DNA from: Bacillus wiedmannii | GTDB lineage: Bacteria; Bacillota; Bacilli; Bacillales; Bacillaceae_G | DNA length: 64,000 bases | Assembly: GCF_001583695.1 (NCBI RefSeq) | Contig: NZ_LOBC01000013.1 | Span: 1-64,000 of the forward strand | Reading direction: 5' to 3' | In this document: piece by piece, positions 51,421-60,539 of the stretch | Position numbering within the stretch: the stretch's first letter is position 1 | How the letters are laid out: each line of letters starts with the position of its first letter | The notes under the pieces: generated by a model | Told to the model about the DNA's origin: nothing | Seen by the model: the letters and a program-made list of their open reading frames with translations, nothing else | The model's database searches: none | Program-made: the position numbers and the translations under genes

Positions 51421-52932
51421 GTGACTGATTTTATACAAACGTTCCAAGAGCGAAAAATAGAATTACTAACTGCATTAAGTGAGCATTTACAAATATCGCT
51501 TATTTCACTATTTTTTGCAGTAATTATTGCGGTGCCACTTGGCATTTTATTAACGAGAAAACAACGAATGGCTGAATTTATAATAGGAACTTCTGCGGTT
51601 ATGCAGACAGTGCCATCACTTGCATTACTCGGACTTTTAATTCCGTTAGTAGGAATTGGAAAACTCCCAGCCATTATTGCATTAGTTGTGTATGCACTAT
51701 TACCTATTTTACGAAACACATATACAGGAATAAGGGAGTTAGATGAATCTTTAATCGAAGCAGCGAGAGCTATGGGGATGAATAGCTGGAGAAGACTGTG
51801 GAAGGTAGAGCTTCCTCTTGCATTACCAATTATTATGGCCGGTATTCGTACGGCGATGGTATTAATTGTTGGAACAGCTACATTAGCAGCTCTTATAGGT
51901 GCTGGTGGGCTCGGAAAACTCATATTACTTGGTATCGATCGAAATGATCATGCGCTTATCAATTTAGGGGCCGTACCAGCCGCGTTACTCGCTTTATTCT
52001 TTGATGTAGTACTTCGAGTGCTTGAGAGTCCAAAACGCTCTTCTAAGCGTATTATATTGACGATATGTATTACTTGTATAATGATTGCTTCTCCCTTTCT
52101 TTGGAACACACAAAAGAAAGATATTGTTATTGCCGGAAAACTTGGATCAGAACCTGAAATTTTAATTCAAATGTATAAGCAGCTTATTGAACAGGATACC
52201 GATTTACACGTAGAATTAAAACCAGGTCTTGGAAAAACAGCATTTGTATTTGAAGCATTGAAATCAGGAGAAGTAGATATATACCCTGAGTTTTCGGGAA
52301 CGGCTTTATCTACTTTTGTGAAAGAAGAGCCAAAAAGCACAAATCGGGATGAAGTATATGAGCAGGCTCGCATTGGAATGGAAAAGAAATATAATATGGT
52401 TATGTTGAAGCCGATGGAGTATAACAATACATATGCACTAGCTATGCCGAAAAAAATAGCAGATCAAAATAATATAAATACAATTTCTGATTTAGGAAAA
52501 ATGGCACAGGATGCTAAAGTAGGATTCACATTAGAATTTGCTGATCGTGAAGACGGTTATAAAGGAATGCAAAAATTATATAACTATAAGTTTTTAAATG
52601 TGAAAACGATGGAACCGAAACTACGTTATAGTGCAATTCAATCAGGGGATGTTAACGTAATCGATGCATATTCAACTGATAGTGAACTTGAGCAGTATGG
52701 ACTGAAAGTGCTAAAAGATGATAAAGGGTTATTCCCACCGTACCAAGGTGCACCATTATTAAGAAAAGAGACGTTACAGAAATATCCTGAACTTGAAAAA
52801 GTATTAAATACATTATCTGGGAAGATTACAGATGAAGAAATGCGAAAAATGAATTATGAAGTAAATGTGAATGGAAAAAGTAGTGAAGAAGTAGCGAAAC
52901 AATTTTTACAAAAAGAGAATTTACTTCGTTAA
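51421..52932 (+). CDS. Fused permease and substrate-binding protein (OpuFB/EgtU type)
   Basis: A 503-aa two-domain protein. Residues about 1-215 form an OpuCB/ProW-like permease (EAA loop EAARAMGMNSWRRLWKVELP), a transmembrane hinge about 200-228, and an extracellular QAT-type substrate-binding domain (about 238-503; DIVIAGKLGSEPEILIQMYK, KPGLGKTAFVFEALKSGEVDIYPEFSGTA, then FPPYQGAPLL). This architecture occurs in OpuF (glycine betaine) and in the pneumococcal EgtU (ergothioneine). The GKLGSEPEIL / TLEFADREDGYKGMQ wording recalls EgtU from memory. Ligand inferred. GTG 51421, three bases after the ATPase gene. Confidence 0.85.
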   Translation: MTDFIQTFQERKIELLTALSEHLQISLISLFFAVIIAVPLGILLTRKQRMAEFIIGTSAVMQTVPSLALLGLLIPLVGIGKLPAIIALVVYALLPILRNTYTGIRELDESLIEAARAMGMNSWRRLWKVELPLALPIIMAGIRTAMVLIVGTATLAALIGAGGLGKLILLGIDRNDHALINLGAVPAALLALFFDVVLRVLESPKRSSKRIILTICITCIMIASPFLWNTQKKDIVIAGKLGSEPEILIQMYKQLIEQDTDLHVELKPGLGKTAFVFEALKSGEVDIYPEFSGTALSTFVKEEPKSTNRDEVYEQARIGMEKKYNMVMLKPMEYNNTYALAMPKKIADQNNINTISDLGKMAQDAKVGFTLEFADREDGYKGMQKLYNYKFLNVKTMEPKLRYSAIQSGDVNVIDAYSTDSELEQYGLKVLKDDKGLFPPYQGAPLLRKETLQKYPELEKVLNTLSGKITDEEMRKMNYEVNVNGKSSEEVAKQFLQKENLLR

Positions 52933-52967
52933 TTTTACAAGAAATATACAAATTTATATGTATGAAA

Positions 52968-52999
52968 TGACCGTTCATTACAAAATGAACGGTTTTTTT
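52968..52999 (+). terminator. Terminator after importer operon
   Basis: ACCGTTCATT-ACAA-AATGAACGGT, T-run. Confidence 0.92.
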
Positions 53000-53145
53000 G
53001 TGCATACTTATACAATTTTTCAAAAAAGTATTCCATTTTTCTTCATTTTCTTTTAGAATAAGTAATGTTTTCCTGAAAAAATATAAGAGAAACGTCTATT
53101 AGAGAAAAAGGTGACTTTAATAGTTGAACGAACATAACACCTAGA

Positions 53146-54573
53146 ATGACAGATGGGGTGGTACAAATAGAAAAGAAGTTAGGTTTTTTTCCATTAATTG
53201 CATTAGTAGTCGGAACGATGGTTGGTGGCGGTGTTTTTAGTTTACCGCATGATTTAGCAGTAGGAGCAAATAGCGGCTCTATAATAATTGGTTGGTGTAT
53301 TACAGCGATGGGAATGATTCCACTCGCGCTCGTATATCAAACGTTAGCAAGACAAAAACCGGAGCTTGAGGGCGGAATTTATAGTTATGCACGTGCTGGT
53401 TTCGGAGAGTATATCGGATTTAACAGTGCTTGGGGATATTGGCTAGCAGGAATTTTAGGAAACGTTGCAACAATCATGTTACTGTTTAGTACATTAGGTT
53501 ATTTCTTCCCCATTTTTAAAGGTGGAAATAATGTTGCGTCTATCGTTGGTGCATCACTTTTATTATGGACGCTTCATTTTCTAATTTTATTTGGAATTCG
53601 CGAAGCATCTATTATGAATGTTATTGCAACGATAGGGAAATTAGTTCCAATCGTATTATTTATTGTTGTAATGGTAACAGCGTTTCGCTGGGATACATTT
53701 ACACATGATTTTTGGGGAGAAGGAACTATATCAGTTTCCTCTATACTTGGTCAGGTGAAAAATACAATGCTTGTAACTCTTTGGGTTTTCATTGGGGTTG
53801 AAGGAGCGGTTGTATTATCTGGTAGAGCGAAAAATAGCCGAGATGTTGGTAAAGCGACAGTACTTGGACTTATTTTAGTAATGTCTATTTATATTTTAAT
53901 TTCTGTCTTGTCTATGGGAGCGATGACAAGAGGAGAGCTTTCCGTGTTAGAAACCCCGTCAATGGGACATGTATTAGAACATGTTGTTGGGACATGGGGC
54001 GCCGTTGCGATTAACATCGGGTTAGTTGCTTCACTTGTAGGTACATTAATAGGCTGGTTTTTACTTGTTTCTGAAATTTCCCACGTAGCAGGAAAAGATG
54101 GCGTGTTTCCGAAAGTGTTTACGAAAACAAATAAAAAACAAACGCCACATATGGCATTATGGATCTCAAATGGCGTTGCCCAAATTATATTTATAATCGT
54201 TCTGTTTTCAGAATCAACATATCAAATTATGTATTTTATTGCTTCAACATCAATTTTAGTACCATATTTATTATCAGCGTTATTCCAATTTAAATTAGTT
54301 ATTACAAACGAACTAAAAGATGCAAAAGTAAAAAACGGTTCGTTAGCTTTAATCGCTTCTACTTATTCTGTATGGCTTCTATATGCAGCAGGTTTGAAAA
54401 ATTTATTACTTGTTTCAATCGTGTATGGAATTGGGATTATTGTTTACATGTATGCAAGAAAAGAAAAAGGAAATCGTTGTTTTAAAGGTATTGAGAGATA
54501 TGTAATGTGGGCAATTGTTATCGCAGCTATCACATCACTTTATATGTTATTAACTGGAAATATAAAAATGTAA
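53146..54573 (+). CDS. Amino acid permease, arginine/ornithine antiporter-like
   Basis: 475 aa with 12 transmembrane segments of the APC basic amino acid/polyamine antiporter family. FFPLIALVVGTMVGGGVFSLP (first segment, GGG motif), ELEGGIYSYARAGFGEYIGF, and WVFIGVEGAVVLSGRAK match ArcD-type transporters of the group. Substrate is inferred; no arc genes are adjacent. The start is uncertain: ATG 53146 has no ribosome site, while GATGGGGTGG (53152-53161) lies just inside and would suit a start near 53167 with no standard start codon, or GTG 53158. Confidence 0.85.
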   Translation: MTDGVVQIEKKLGFFPLIALVVGTMVGGGVFSLPHDLAVGANSGSIIIGWCITAMGMIPLALVYQTLARQKPELEGGIYSYARAGFGEYIGFNSAWGYWLAGILGNVATIMLLFSTLGYFFPIFKGGNNVASIVGASLLLWTLHFLILFGIREASIMNVIATIGKLVPIVLFIVVMVTAFRWDTFTHDFWGEGTISVSSILGQVKNTMLVTLWVFIGVEGAVVLSGRAKNSRDVGKATVLGLILVMSIYILISVLSMGAMTRGELSVLETPSMGHVLEHVVGTWGAVAINIGLVASLVGTLIGWFLLVSEISHVAGKDGVFPKVFTKTNKKQTPHMALWISNGVAQIIFIIVLFSESTYQIMYFIASTSILVPYLLSALFQFKLVITNELKDAKVKNGSLALIASTYSVWLLYAAGLKNLLLVSIVYGIGIIVYMYARKEKGNRCFKGIERYVMWAIVIAAITSLYMLLTGNIKM

Positions 54574-54601
54574 AAGTCCTTTTAAATAAAGGGCTTTTTT
54601 C
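54572..54601 (+). terminator. Terminator after permease gene
   Basis: AAAAGTCCTTT pairs with AAAGGGCTTTT, T-run. Confidence 0.85.
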
Positions 54602-54648
54602 TTTGTCTAGAGAATATTTAATACATAAGATATTCAGGAGGGATGAAA

Positions 54649-54909
54649 ATGGAAGAAAAAGAACAGTTAACCAGAATTGTTGATTTAGCGAGTGAAGTAA
54701 GGAAAGTATTAGTGCAAGAATCCTTTTTTAATCATCATCCTGAACTACGAGGAGTGATTGAAAATTTAGCGAGTGCTGTAGAGAATTTGGCGGAATTACA
54801 GCAAAATACAGATGAAAACGCTGAAGATCGATTACGATATGTACTTGCTAAAATGAAAATTGCTCATAATGCCATTTTACAAGAGAAAAAAACATTTCCA
54901 TCTCATTAA
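54649..54909 (+). CDS. Small soluble protein of unknown function
   Basis: 86 aa, highly acidic and largely alpha-helical (EEKEQLTRIVDLASEVRKVL; ENLASAVENLAELQQNTDENAEDRL). No recognised motif. ATG 54649 fits CAGGAGGG (54635-54642); ATG 54643 is too close. Between two terminators, so it forms its own unit just upstream of the McrB-like operon. Confidence 0.65.
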   Translation: MEEKEQLTRIVDLASEVRKVLVQESFFNHHPELRGVIENLASAVENLAELQQNTDENAEDRLRYVLAKMKIAHNAILQEKKTFPSH

Positions 54910-54926
54910 TATACGTTTTAATTTTG

Positions 54927-54955
54927 AACCTGGCGGATAACGTCAGGTTTTTTGT
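54927..54955 (+). terminator. Terminator after 86-aa protein gene
   Basis: AACCTGGCG pairs with CGTCAGGTT, T-run. Confidence 0.85.
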
Positions 54956-55015
54956 TTCTAGTTTTTCGTTTCTTTCATACACTAAGAATAGTATGAAAAA
55001 AAGAAGGTGACGAAG

Positions 55016-56836
55016 GTGAGATTACATAAAGCTCTTCAGCCAAGTTTTATAAAAAGAATGTACTATATGAGGTTTATCGGAAAGTTTACAAAAGCAGAGA
55101 GAGAGAAGAATGGAGAGAACTTCTTTGTACAATGCCTATCGCCAATACCATTCACGTTACAAGAGCAATTGAAAAATGAACCATACGTATTTGAAGGTTT
55201 ATGTAGCAATAAAAAGAATGAAAAAGTCTTTTCGGAATTAAAGAAAAGAAAATTAGAAAAGCAATTGGTTATGTTTCGTCTCTATTATGAAAGAGGACAT
55301 ATATACGTGGAGTTAATTTGTGCAGAAGAACCACGAGAAATGGCCAATGGCTATAAAATGATTCCAGTACCTAAAGTTTCCGAATATAAAAAAGGAGAGT
55401 CTTTAGAAAGAAAACTTGGAAATGGCTATTTGTCATTTCTAATGCCAAAATATCCGAAAGACTTTGAGCCTCCCGAATTATTGTGGCACGATGGAAGGTT
55501 ATATGGAAATATATCTTTAAAGTCATCATCAATTAGTTCAATCGCATATTTTGAACAGCAGCGGGAATGTAAGTATATAGACTTAAATGACTGGATGAAG
55601 TATGTGGAAATAGCGGTAGAAGATCAATTGTATTTTGTAAGCAATCACATGTATGAGCAATTAAAAAAACGAATGACTGAAGAAGGTAAGCATGTAGAAG
55701 TAGAGGAAATAAAAGTGCACAAGGATGAATGGGAATGGGATGAGCGTGAATCCGTCTTTTTACAGTATGTAAAAAGTTTTGTACGTAACAAAGGGCTATA
55801 TTTGGATGAAACGGACATTTATAATTTCCATATAAGTGCGAAAACAAATATGTTGACGATTCTAGGTGGTATACCAGGCGCTGGGAAATCTCGATTTGTG
55901 CAAGCTTATGCAGAAGCACTTGGATTACAGTATGGGGAAGAATTGGTTTGGATTCCGATTTCACCATCGTATCAAGAACCACATGATTTACTTGGTTACC
56001 TTCACCCAAATGGTACTTTTATTGAAAGTGAAACAAAATTAGTTAGGGCGTTAATGAAGGCAAAAGAAAATCAAAATCAACTATATATAATCGTTTTTGA
56101 TGAAATGAATATGTCACATATTGAGCATTGGTTTACTCCATTTCTATCTGTTCTTCAACTTGAAAAGCAAAACCGTATTCTAAATTTGTATGAAGGTGTA
56201 CAAGAAAAAGAAAATCCAATTCCATCAACAATTGAAATTGGTGAAAATATTATATTTGTAGGTACAGTAAATTTTGATGAAACAACGAAAGAACTCTCAG
56301 ATCGATTATTAGATCGGACGAATTTAATAACGTTACAAAAGATTCCGTTTTGTGAGATGTGTATGGAACAAGAGAAAATTGTATTACAACCACCTCTGAA
56401 AGTAACTGCAGGAGAATTTCGTATAAGCTGGGTCAGGAATAAAGCGATGATTGAGGTGTTTTCTGAAGAAGAGTTAGAACTATTAGATAAGTTACATGTT
56501 GTATTGTCATCACATGATATGTCAAAGGGAATTTCATTTCGATGTGCAAACGCAATCGCTACTTACTTGCAAAATATACCGTTCCAAAATAATCATTCCT
56601 ATATGATCAGTAGAGAAGAGGGATTTGATTTACAAATCAAGCAACGTGTATTGACGAAAATAAGAGGTACTGAAATGATGGTTGGGTCTTTACTTTCTGA
56701 AGACGTAAAAAGGGGGGCGACATTACTACCTCTTTTGCAATCGCCACTTGCAAACAGAGTATCTACATTTGAACACTCTTTAGCATATATAAGAGAAAAG
56801 CGTAGAGAACTGGAGCTGTATGGCTATGCAAAATGA
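55016..56836 (+). CDS. McrB-like AAA+ ATPase/GTPase
   Basis: 606 aa. A non-motor N-terminal half (about 1-270), basic then acidic, resembles no domain I know; the C-terminal AAA+ module has Walker A GGIPGAGKSRF (about 283-293), Walker B IIVFDEMNM (about 358-366), sensor GTVNFDETTKELSDRLLDR (about 415-433; McrB-like signature) and a helical C-lid. AAA proteins of this kind assemble as hexamers and power a nuclease partner. GTG 55016 follows AGAAGG; GTG 55007 is less well spaced. The next gene overlaps by 17 bp. No methyltransferase is present. Confidence 0.85.
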   Translation: MRLHKALQPSFIKRMYYMRFIGKFTKAEREKNGENFFVQCLSPIPFTLQEQLKNEPYVFEGLCSNKKNEKVFSELKKRKLEKQLVMFRLYYERGHIYVELICAEEPREMANGYKMIPVPKVSEYKKGESLERKLGNGYLSFLMPKYPKDFEPPELLWHDGRLYGNISLKSSSISSIAYFEQQRECKYIDLNDWMKYVEIAVEDQLYFVSNHMYEQLKKRMTEEGKHVEVEEIKVHKDEWEWDERESVFLQYVKSFVRNKGLYLDETDIYNFHISAKTNMLTILGGIPGAGKSRFVQAYAEALGLQYGEELVWIPISPSYQEPHDLLGYLHPNGTFIESETKLVRALMKAKENQNQLYIIVFDEMNMSHIEHWFTPFLSVLQLEKQNRILNLYEGVQEKENPIPSTIEIGENIIFVGTVNFDETTKELSDRLLDRTNLITLQKIPFCEMCMEQEKIVLQPPLKVTAGEFRISWVRNKAMIEVFSEEELELLDKLHVVLSSHDMSKGISFRCANAIATYLQNIPFQNNHSYMISREEGFDLQIKQRVLTKIRGTEMMVGSLLSEDVKRGATLLPLLQSPLANRVSTFEHSLAYIREKRRELELYGYAK

Positions 56837-58676
56837 AGGGCGATATGAAACAGAAATCGTTGATACGAAAGAAACACTCCCTTTTGTATTAAAGTTAATC
56901 ATTGGAACTGAGGCAAAGGGGGAATATATTTTATTAAATCGTCTTTGTACATCTACTACAGCATTAGTTCAATGTATTTATAAAGTACAAGAATTAAAAC
57001 CAATTAGATTGCATTACCATTATGAAAGTCCAATGAATATTACTTTTATATGGAATAAAGTATATGAGGGACAGAAAAATATAAAAGAATCAAAATATGA
57101 AATAAATGAAAAAAAACAAAAAGTATTAATATATGAACATGGAAAAACGGAATTCTTTTATCCGTGGCGTTGTGGATTATATCATTTTGAAGTGAATATA
57201 GAAGATAGAACGTATTATGGCGCATTTCAAATCGTTCCCAAAAATTTTTTTGATGATCAATTTGAAATGATTCAAAACTATGTAAAGTCAATTTTGAATG
57301 AGTTGATTTTAGATAGAGGTTATTATAAAAAGACTTTCTCTGCACTTAGTGATATTGAAGATTCTTCTTATTTAGTGTTACTTAGAAAGTTGCCGCAAAA
57401 AATGAAAAAGATAAAGCAAATTTTTAAGAAAATAGAATCGAGTTCAAAATTTATACATGAATATAAATGGGAAGAAAAAGAGCGGAAAGCAACGAGAAAA
57501 GGAGCCATAGTGACGGAAAGAAAACCGTATGCAAAATATTATAATCGTAAGTTTATAGAACAAAAAAATAGTAAGGAAAATGCATTTCTTAAATTTAAAG
57601 CGATGCAATTTTATTTCTATTTACTTGAAGCTGAAAGTTTTTTGAGCCAAACAATTGAAATATTAGAAAGAGCAAAAAGAAAGAAATCAGAAGAATTTCA
57701 AGCTGTAAAAACGATTATACAAACAATTGAGCGTAATGGATCAGTGACCGATAGAGAGAAACAAAAGTATAAAAATATTCATTTACTAAAAGAGGCGGAT
57801 TTGCGAAAAAGCTCTATGAAGATACAAGAATATAAAATATTAGCGCACTTTGTACATGAAAGTGTACAATACTTTCAAACTTTAATGCATTCTCCATTTT
57901 GGAGAGAAGTTTCCGAAACAGGTAACATGTACTCACATAATTTACCGATACCACATCAACAACTACTGCAGCATTTAGATGTACTTCCACAATATACAGA
58001 ACAATCTCCATCTTTATTATTTGTTTATAAACCAACATTTTTAGTGTATGAATATTACGCTTTTTTTATCGTTATTTCCATGTTAGAGCAAATTGGTTTT
58101 GAGGCTAGAAATTCCATTCGTGAACAAATTCAAGAACATTTTTATGTAGATGGATTACAGGATGGAACGACAGTAGTTTTACACCGAGATGATATTAGAG
58201 TACATGTCGCATTTAATGATTTAATTGAAACTCATCCCCTTATTGCATTAAGTAAAGGGAGTAATTTTTATAATGGAGAAGATACGAAGAAGCCAGACAT
58301 TCGCTTAGACTGTTATGTAAAGGAAGAAGGGAAATACGTATATCAATCTTCTATTATTATTGAAGTGAAGTATAGCCCAATGTACAACATTTTTCAGCAC
58401 GTTGGAAATACGAAGGCAACTGAGCAAATGTATAAGTACTGGTCTATAAAATATGTAGAAGAACAGGATGGAAAGAGAGTCTATTATCGAAGGGCCATTT
58501 ATGAAGTTATTTGTGTATATCCAGGAAGTCATATGCATAGTAAAAAAATTGAGTCTGGATGTGGTGTGTTTTTGCAATTATATCCATATAAAACGAAACA
58601 AGGGGAAGAGAAATTAGCCGGAAAACATGGAATGGTACAAATTTTTGAGAAGTGGTTAAAAAGCATGAAGAAGTAA
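56820..58676 (+). CDS. McrC-like nuclease with DUF2357-type region
   Basis: 618 aa. N-terminal beta-rich domain (about 1-140), long alpha-helical, Lys/Glu-rich middle with coiled-coil character (about 190-370), and a C-terminal PD-(D/E)XK nuclease: GEDTKKPDIRLDCYV (PD motif, about residues 489-503) and SIIIEVKYSPMYN (E-x-K, about 511-523). The arrangement fits DUF2357-family effector proteins associated with McrB-like ATPases. ATG 56820 (or 56826) overlaps the ATPase gene by 17 bp, showing translational coupling. Likely cleaves modified or foreign DNA/RNA. Confidence 0.82.
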   Translation: MAMQNEGRYETEIVDTKETLPFVLKLIIGTEAKGEYILLNRLCTSTTALVQCIYKVQELKPIRLHYHYESPMNITFIWNKVYEGQKNIKESKYEINEKKQKVLIYEHGKTEFFYPWRCGLYHFEVNIEDRTYYGAFQIVPKNFFDDQFEMIQNYVKSILNELILDRGYYKKTFSALSDIEDSSYLVLLRKLPQKMKKIKQIFKKIESSSKFIHEYKWEEKERKATRKGAIVTERKPYAKYYNRKFIEQKNSKENAFLKFKAMQFYFYLLEAESFLSQTIEILERAKRKKSEEFQAVKTIIQTIERNGSVTDREKQKYKNIHLLKEADLRKSSMKIQEYKILAHFVHESVQYFQTLMHSPFWREVSETGNMYSHNLPIPHQQLLQHLDVLPQYTEQSPSLLFVYKPTFLVYEYYAFFIVISMLEQIGFEARNSIREQIQEHFYVDGLQDGTTVVLHRDDIRVHVAFNDLIETHPLIALSKGSNFYNGEDTKKPDIRLDCYVKEEGKYVYQSSIIIEVKYSPMYNIFQHVGNTKATEQMYKYWSIKYVEEQDGKRVYYRRAIYEVICVYPGSHMHSKKIESGCGVFLQLYPYKTKQGEEKLAGKHGMVQIFEKWLKSMKK

Positions 58677-58706
58677 AAAAATCCTTTTTTATAAAGGATT
58701 TTTTTA
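58675..58706 (+). terminator. Terminator of the McrB-like/nuclease operon
   Basis: AAAAAATCCTTT-TTTAT-AAAGGATTTTTT and T-run. Confidence 0.9.
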
Positions 58707-58729
58707 GATTAAGAAGAAATATATGCTGT

Positions 58730-58858
58730 ATGGAAGACAACTTTATACGATTTGAATTTGAAAGTAATATAAGTATGTTGTTAGAAGAACGGTACATGAG
58801 GGATAAAAGACGATTAAGATGGAATTTAATTCGTTTTACAGAATATAATAAGTCATAA
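58730..58858 (+). CDS. Possible 42-aa basic peptide
   Basis: From ATG 58730, 42 aa with many Arg/Lys and Glu residues (EERYMRDKRRLRWNLIRF). It lies just after the terminator of the defence-like operon; the ribosome site AAGAAG is weak and distant. No family recognised. Could be spurious. Confidence 0.3.
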   Translation: MEDNFIRFEFESNISMLLEERYMRDKRRLRWNLIRFTEYNKS

Positions 58859-58950
58859 ATATTTTTAGTTGCATACGAAGATTTGTTCTTATATGATAGA
58901 TAGTGAAAGCGTTATCAAAAACAGAGCGGCGATGGGAAAGGCGGGTAAAT

Positions 58951-59547
58951 ATGTTCCAGCGTGTTCAAACAAAAGAAGAACATTTTTGGTTCGAGCAACT
59001 ATGGGGAGATTTTTGTGAAGAAAGAAACTTAATGTTCGTAGAACGTAATTTAAATCCATCACGATTTTTATTAATAGAAGATGAACATCATATTGGTACA
59101 GTAGAATGTATTAAGTATACGGAACCAGAGCAATCGAATTCTGAGTTTTTCTATCCGTTTTCTAAAAATGATTTAGTGAAAGATTTGAAAAATGTGTATG
59201 AAATAGGCAAGTTGAGTATTGCGAAAACGTCTCGTGGGAGAGGACACTTCAAAAGACTAACAGCTATTTTATTTATGCATGCATTAGAAACGAAAGCGGA
59301 ATGGTATATTGCAGCAGTGACAAAAAGAATGTATATGTATTTATTAACACTCGGTTTCCCAATTGAACCGGTAGATAAGCCATTTCAGTTTCATGATACT
59401 TTACAAGGTGTACCAGTGCGAATTCATGCCCGAAAAGGGGCTACGCATTTGTATTCTTTAAAAGAATTTCGAGATGTGATTCAAGGGAATGCTCATGCAC
59501 AGGCATTAATCGCAGAATACAGTAAAAATATTATGTTAACAAAATAA
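58951..59547 (+). CDS. GNAT-like acyltransferase fold protein
   Basis: 198 aa. IGKLSIAKTSRGRGHFKRLTAIL (about 86-108) resembles GNAT motif A with acetyl-CoA loop RGRGHFKR; a preceding ERNLNPSRFLLIEDEHHIGTVEC is the usual beta strand. The layout and length also recall acyl-homoserine lactone synthase-like N-acyltransferases. No substrate can be named. ATG 58951 after AAAGGCGGG; longer frames lack a ribosome site. Convergent with racA. Confidence 0.7.
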   Translation: MFQRVQTKEEHFWFEQLWGDFCEERNLMFVERNLNPSRFLLIEDEHHIGTVECIKYTEPEQSNSEFFYPFSKNDLVKDLKNVYEIGKLSIAKTSRGRGHFKRLTAILFMHALETKAEWYIAAVTKRMYMYLLTLGFPIEPVDKPFQFHDTLQGVPVRIHARKGATHLYSLKEFRDVIQGNAHAQALIAEYSKNIMLTK

Positions 59548-59610
59548 AGCGAAATGAATATATATAATAAAGAGAATGCTATTTTAATATGAAGTCATTC
59601 TTCATGAAAA

Positions 59611-59638
59611 AAGACCCTTATTATTTTAATAAGGGTCT
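59611..59638 (-). terminator. Terminator of racA
   Basis: AGACCCTTATTA pairs with TAATAAGGGTCT; on the minus strand it runs into TTTTTT. On the plus strand the tail is A-rich. Confidence 0.85.
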
Positions 59639-59643
59639 AAAAA

Positions 59644-60186
59644 TTATAATCCAAATATACTAAAAATCATTTTGCGGCGCTTCGGCTTCTTTTCTCGTTC
59701 ATATGTTGGTTTTGAATCGGGAGTAATATATATTGGTTCTTCTTTCTTCAGGGAAGCTTCTAGCTTTTGAATTCGCTCTAACATTTCCTCCATTTCACGG
59801 CGATGTTGTAAAAGTTGGTACGTAACAACATCATTTGCCTTATCTTGCATTTGTTCTTCCATTCGATCTAGCCTTCTCGTAATAGTGTTTAATTGAGCTG
59901 CTAATTGCTCAAATTCATGTGATGATTTGTCTTGAACAATTGTATTTACTTGAGTTTTTAATTCTTCAACATCATTTGATGATGTTTTTTGAGTAGGATG
60001 AGAGTTTTGAGACTGCTCTATTTGTGAAAGATGGAATTCTAACATTTGATCTAAATCTTCTTGTGTGAAAATAAAGTGACCATATTTATTTTTTTCTATC
60101 GTAAGATTTAATTGTTGTGCAATCCGGACAACAGCCTTTGGGCTAACACCTAATTTTTTTGCGATAAATGGTGTTTTATATTCCAA
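59644..60186 (-). CDS. racA: Chromosome-anchoring protein RacA
   Basis: 180 aa. N-terminal MerR-like helix-turn-helix (about 1-48; [20 protein letters not shown] then a wing with [16 protein letters not shown]), a coiled coil (about 65-155; [45 protein letters not shown]) and a basic C-terminus ([18 protein letters not shown]). RacA binds DNA near the origin and DivIVA at the poles to draw the chromosome into the forespore. TTG 60186 follows GGAGGG; the upstream frame is not used. Matches the B. cereus RacA pattern closely. Confidence 0.92.
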   Translation of the reverse strand: MEYKTPFIAKKLGVSPKAVVRIAQQLNLTIEKNKYGHFIFTQEDLDQMLEFHLSQIEQSQNSHPTQKTSSNDVEELKTQVNTIVQDKSSHEFEQLAAQLNTITRRLDRMEEQMQDKANDVVTYQLLQHRREMEEMLERIQKLEASLKKEEPIYITPDSKPTYEREKKPKRRKMIFSIFGL

Positions 60187-60380
60187 AATAATCCCTCCTA
60201 TATATATCCTGTTGAATGATTTCGATCTATGAAGGAAGTTCCCTTCTAGTGTGACAAAAGAAGTGTGGAATCGGCAAAGAAAGTGTTTTTTCACGAAATG
60301 AAGCTGTGAAGAATATATCGTTTATATAAAATGTTTTATCTTAAGATTTAGAACTATTTGACTAAGGGAAATGAATTAGA

Positions 60381-60395
60381 TTATCATAATGATAA
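60381..60395. promoter_or_regulatory. 7-1-7 metalloregulator-like box before CorC-type gene
   Basis: TTATCATAATGATAA, a perfect 7-1-7 inverted repeat. It matches the PerR box TTATAATnATTATAA at 13 of 15 positions and is related to Fur boxes. A consensus TATAAT (60416-60421) is 21 bases downstream, so the box covers the -35 region. Confidence 0.6.
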
Positions 60396-60496
60396 ATATC
60401 TTTTTTATGTATGCATATAATATATAAAAAGGTGGTTGCTAATGTAGAATTTTTTTAGAGTATTAGAATGCTTACTTCACTTGAATAAAATTAAGT

Positions 60497-60531
60497 AGGA
60501 GGTGGCTTCCTTGCTTACAATGTAAGTAAGG
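60497..60531 (+). promoter_or_regulatory. Mini-ORF and hairpin at ribosome site of CorC-type gene
   Basis: AGGAGGTGG (60497-60505) precedes TTG CTT ACA ATG TAA (60511-60525), a four-codon frame lying inside a hairpin whose arms are CCTTGCTTAC (60509-60518) and GTAAGTAAGG (60522-60531; one mismatch). The right arm overlaps the AAGGAG ribosome site of the CorC-type gene that starts at 60540. Confidence 0.45.
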
Positions 60532-60539
60532 AGAAGTAT

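Noticed and set aside
58652..58729. Longer start for the 42-aa peptide
   Set aside because: It would begin inside the nuclease gene and read through its terminator hairpin.
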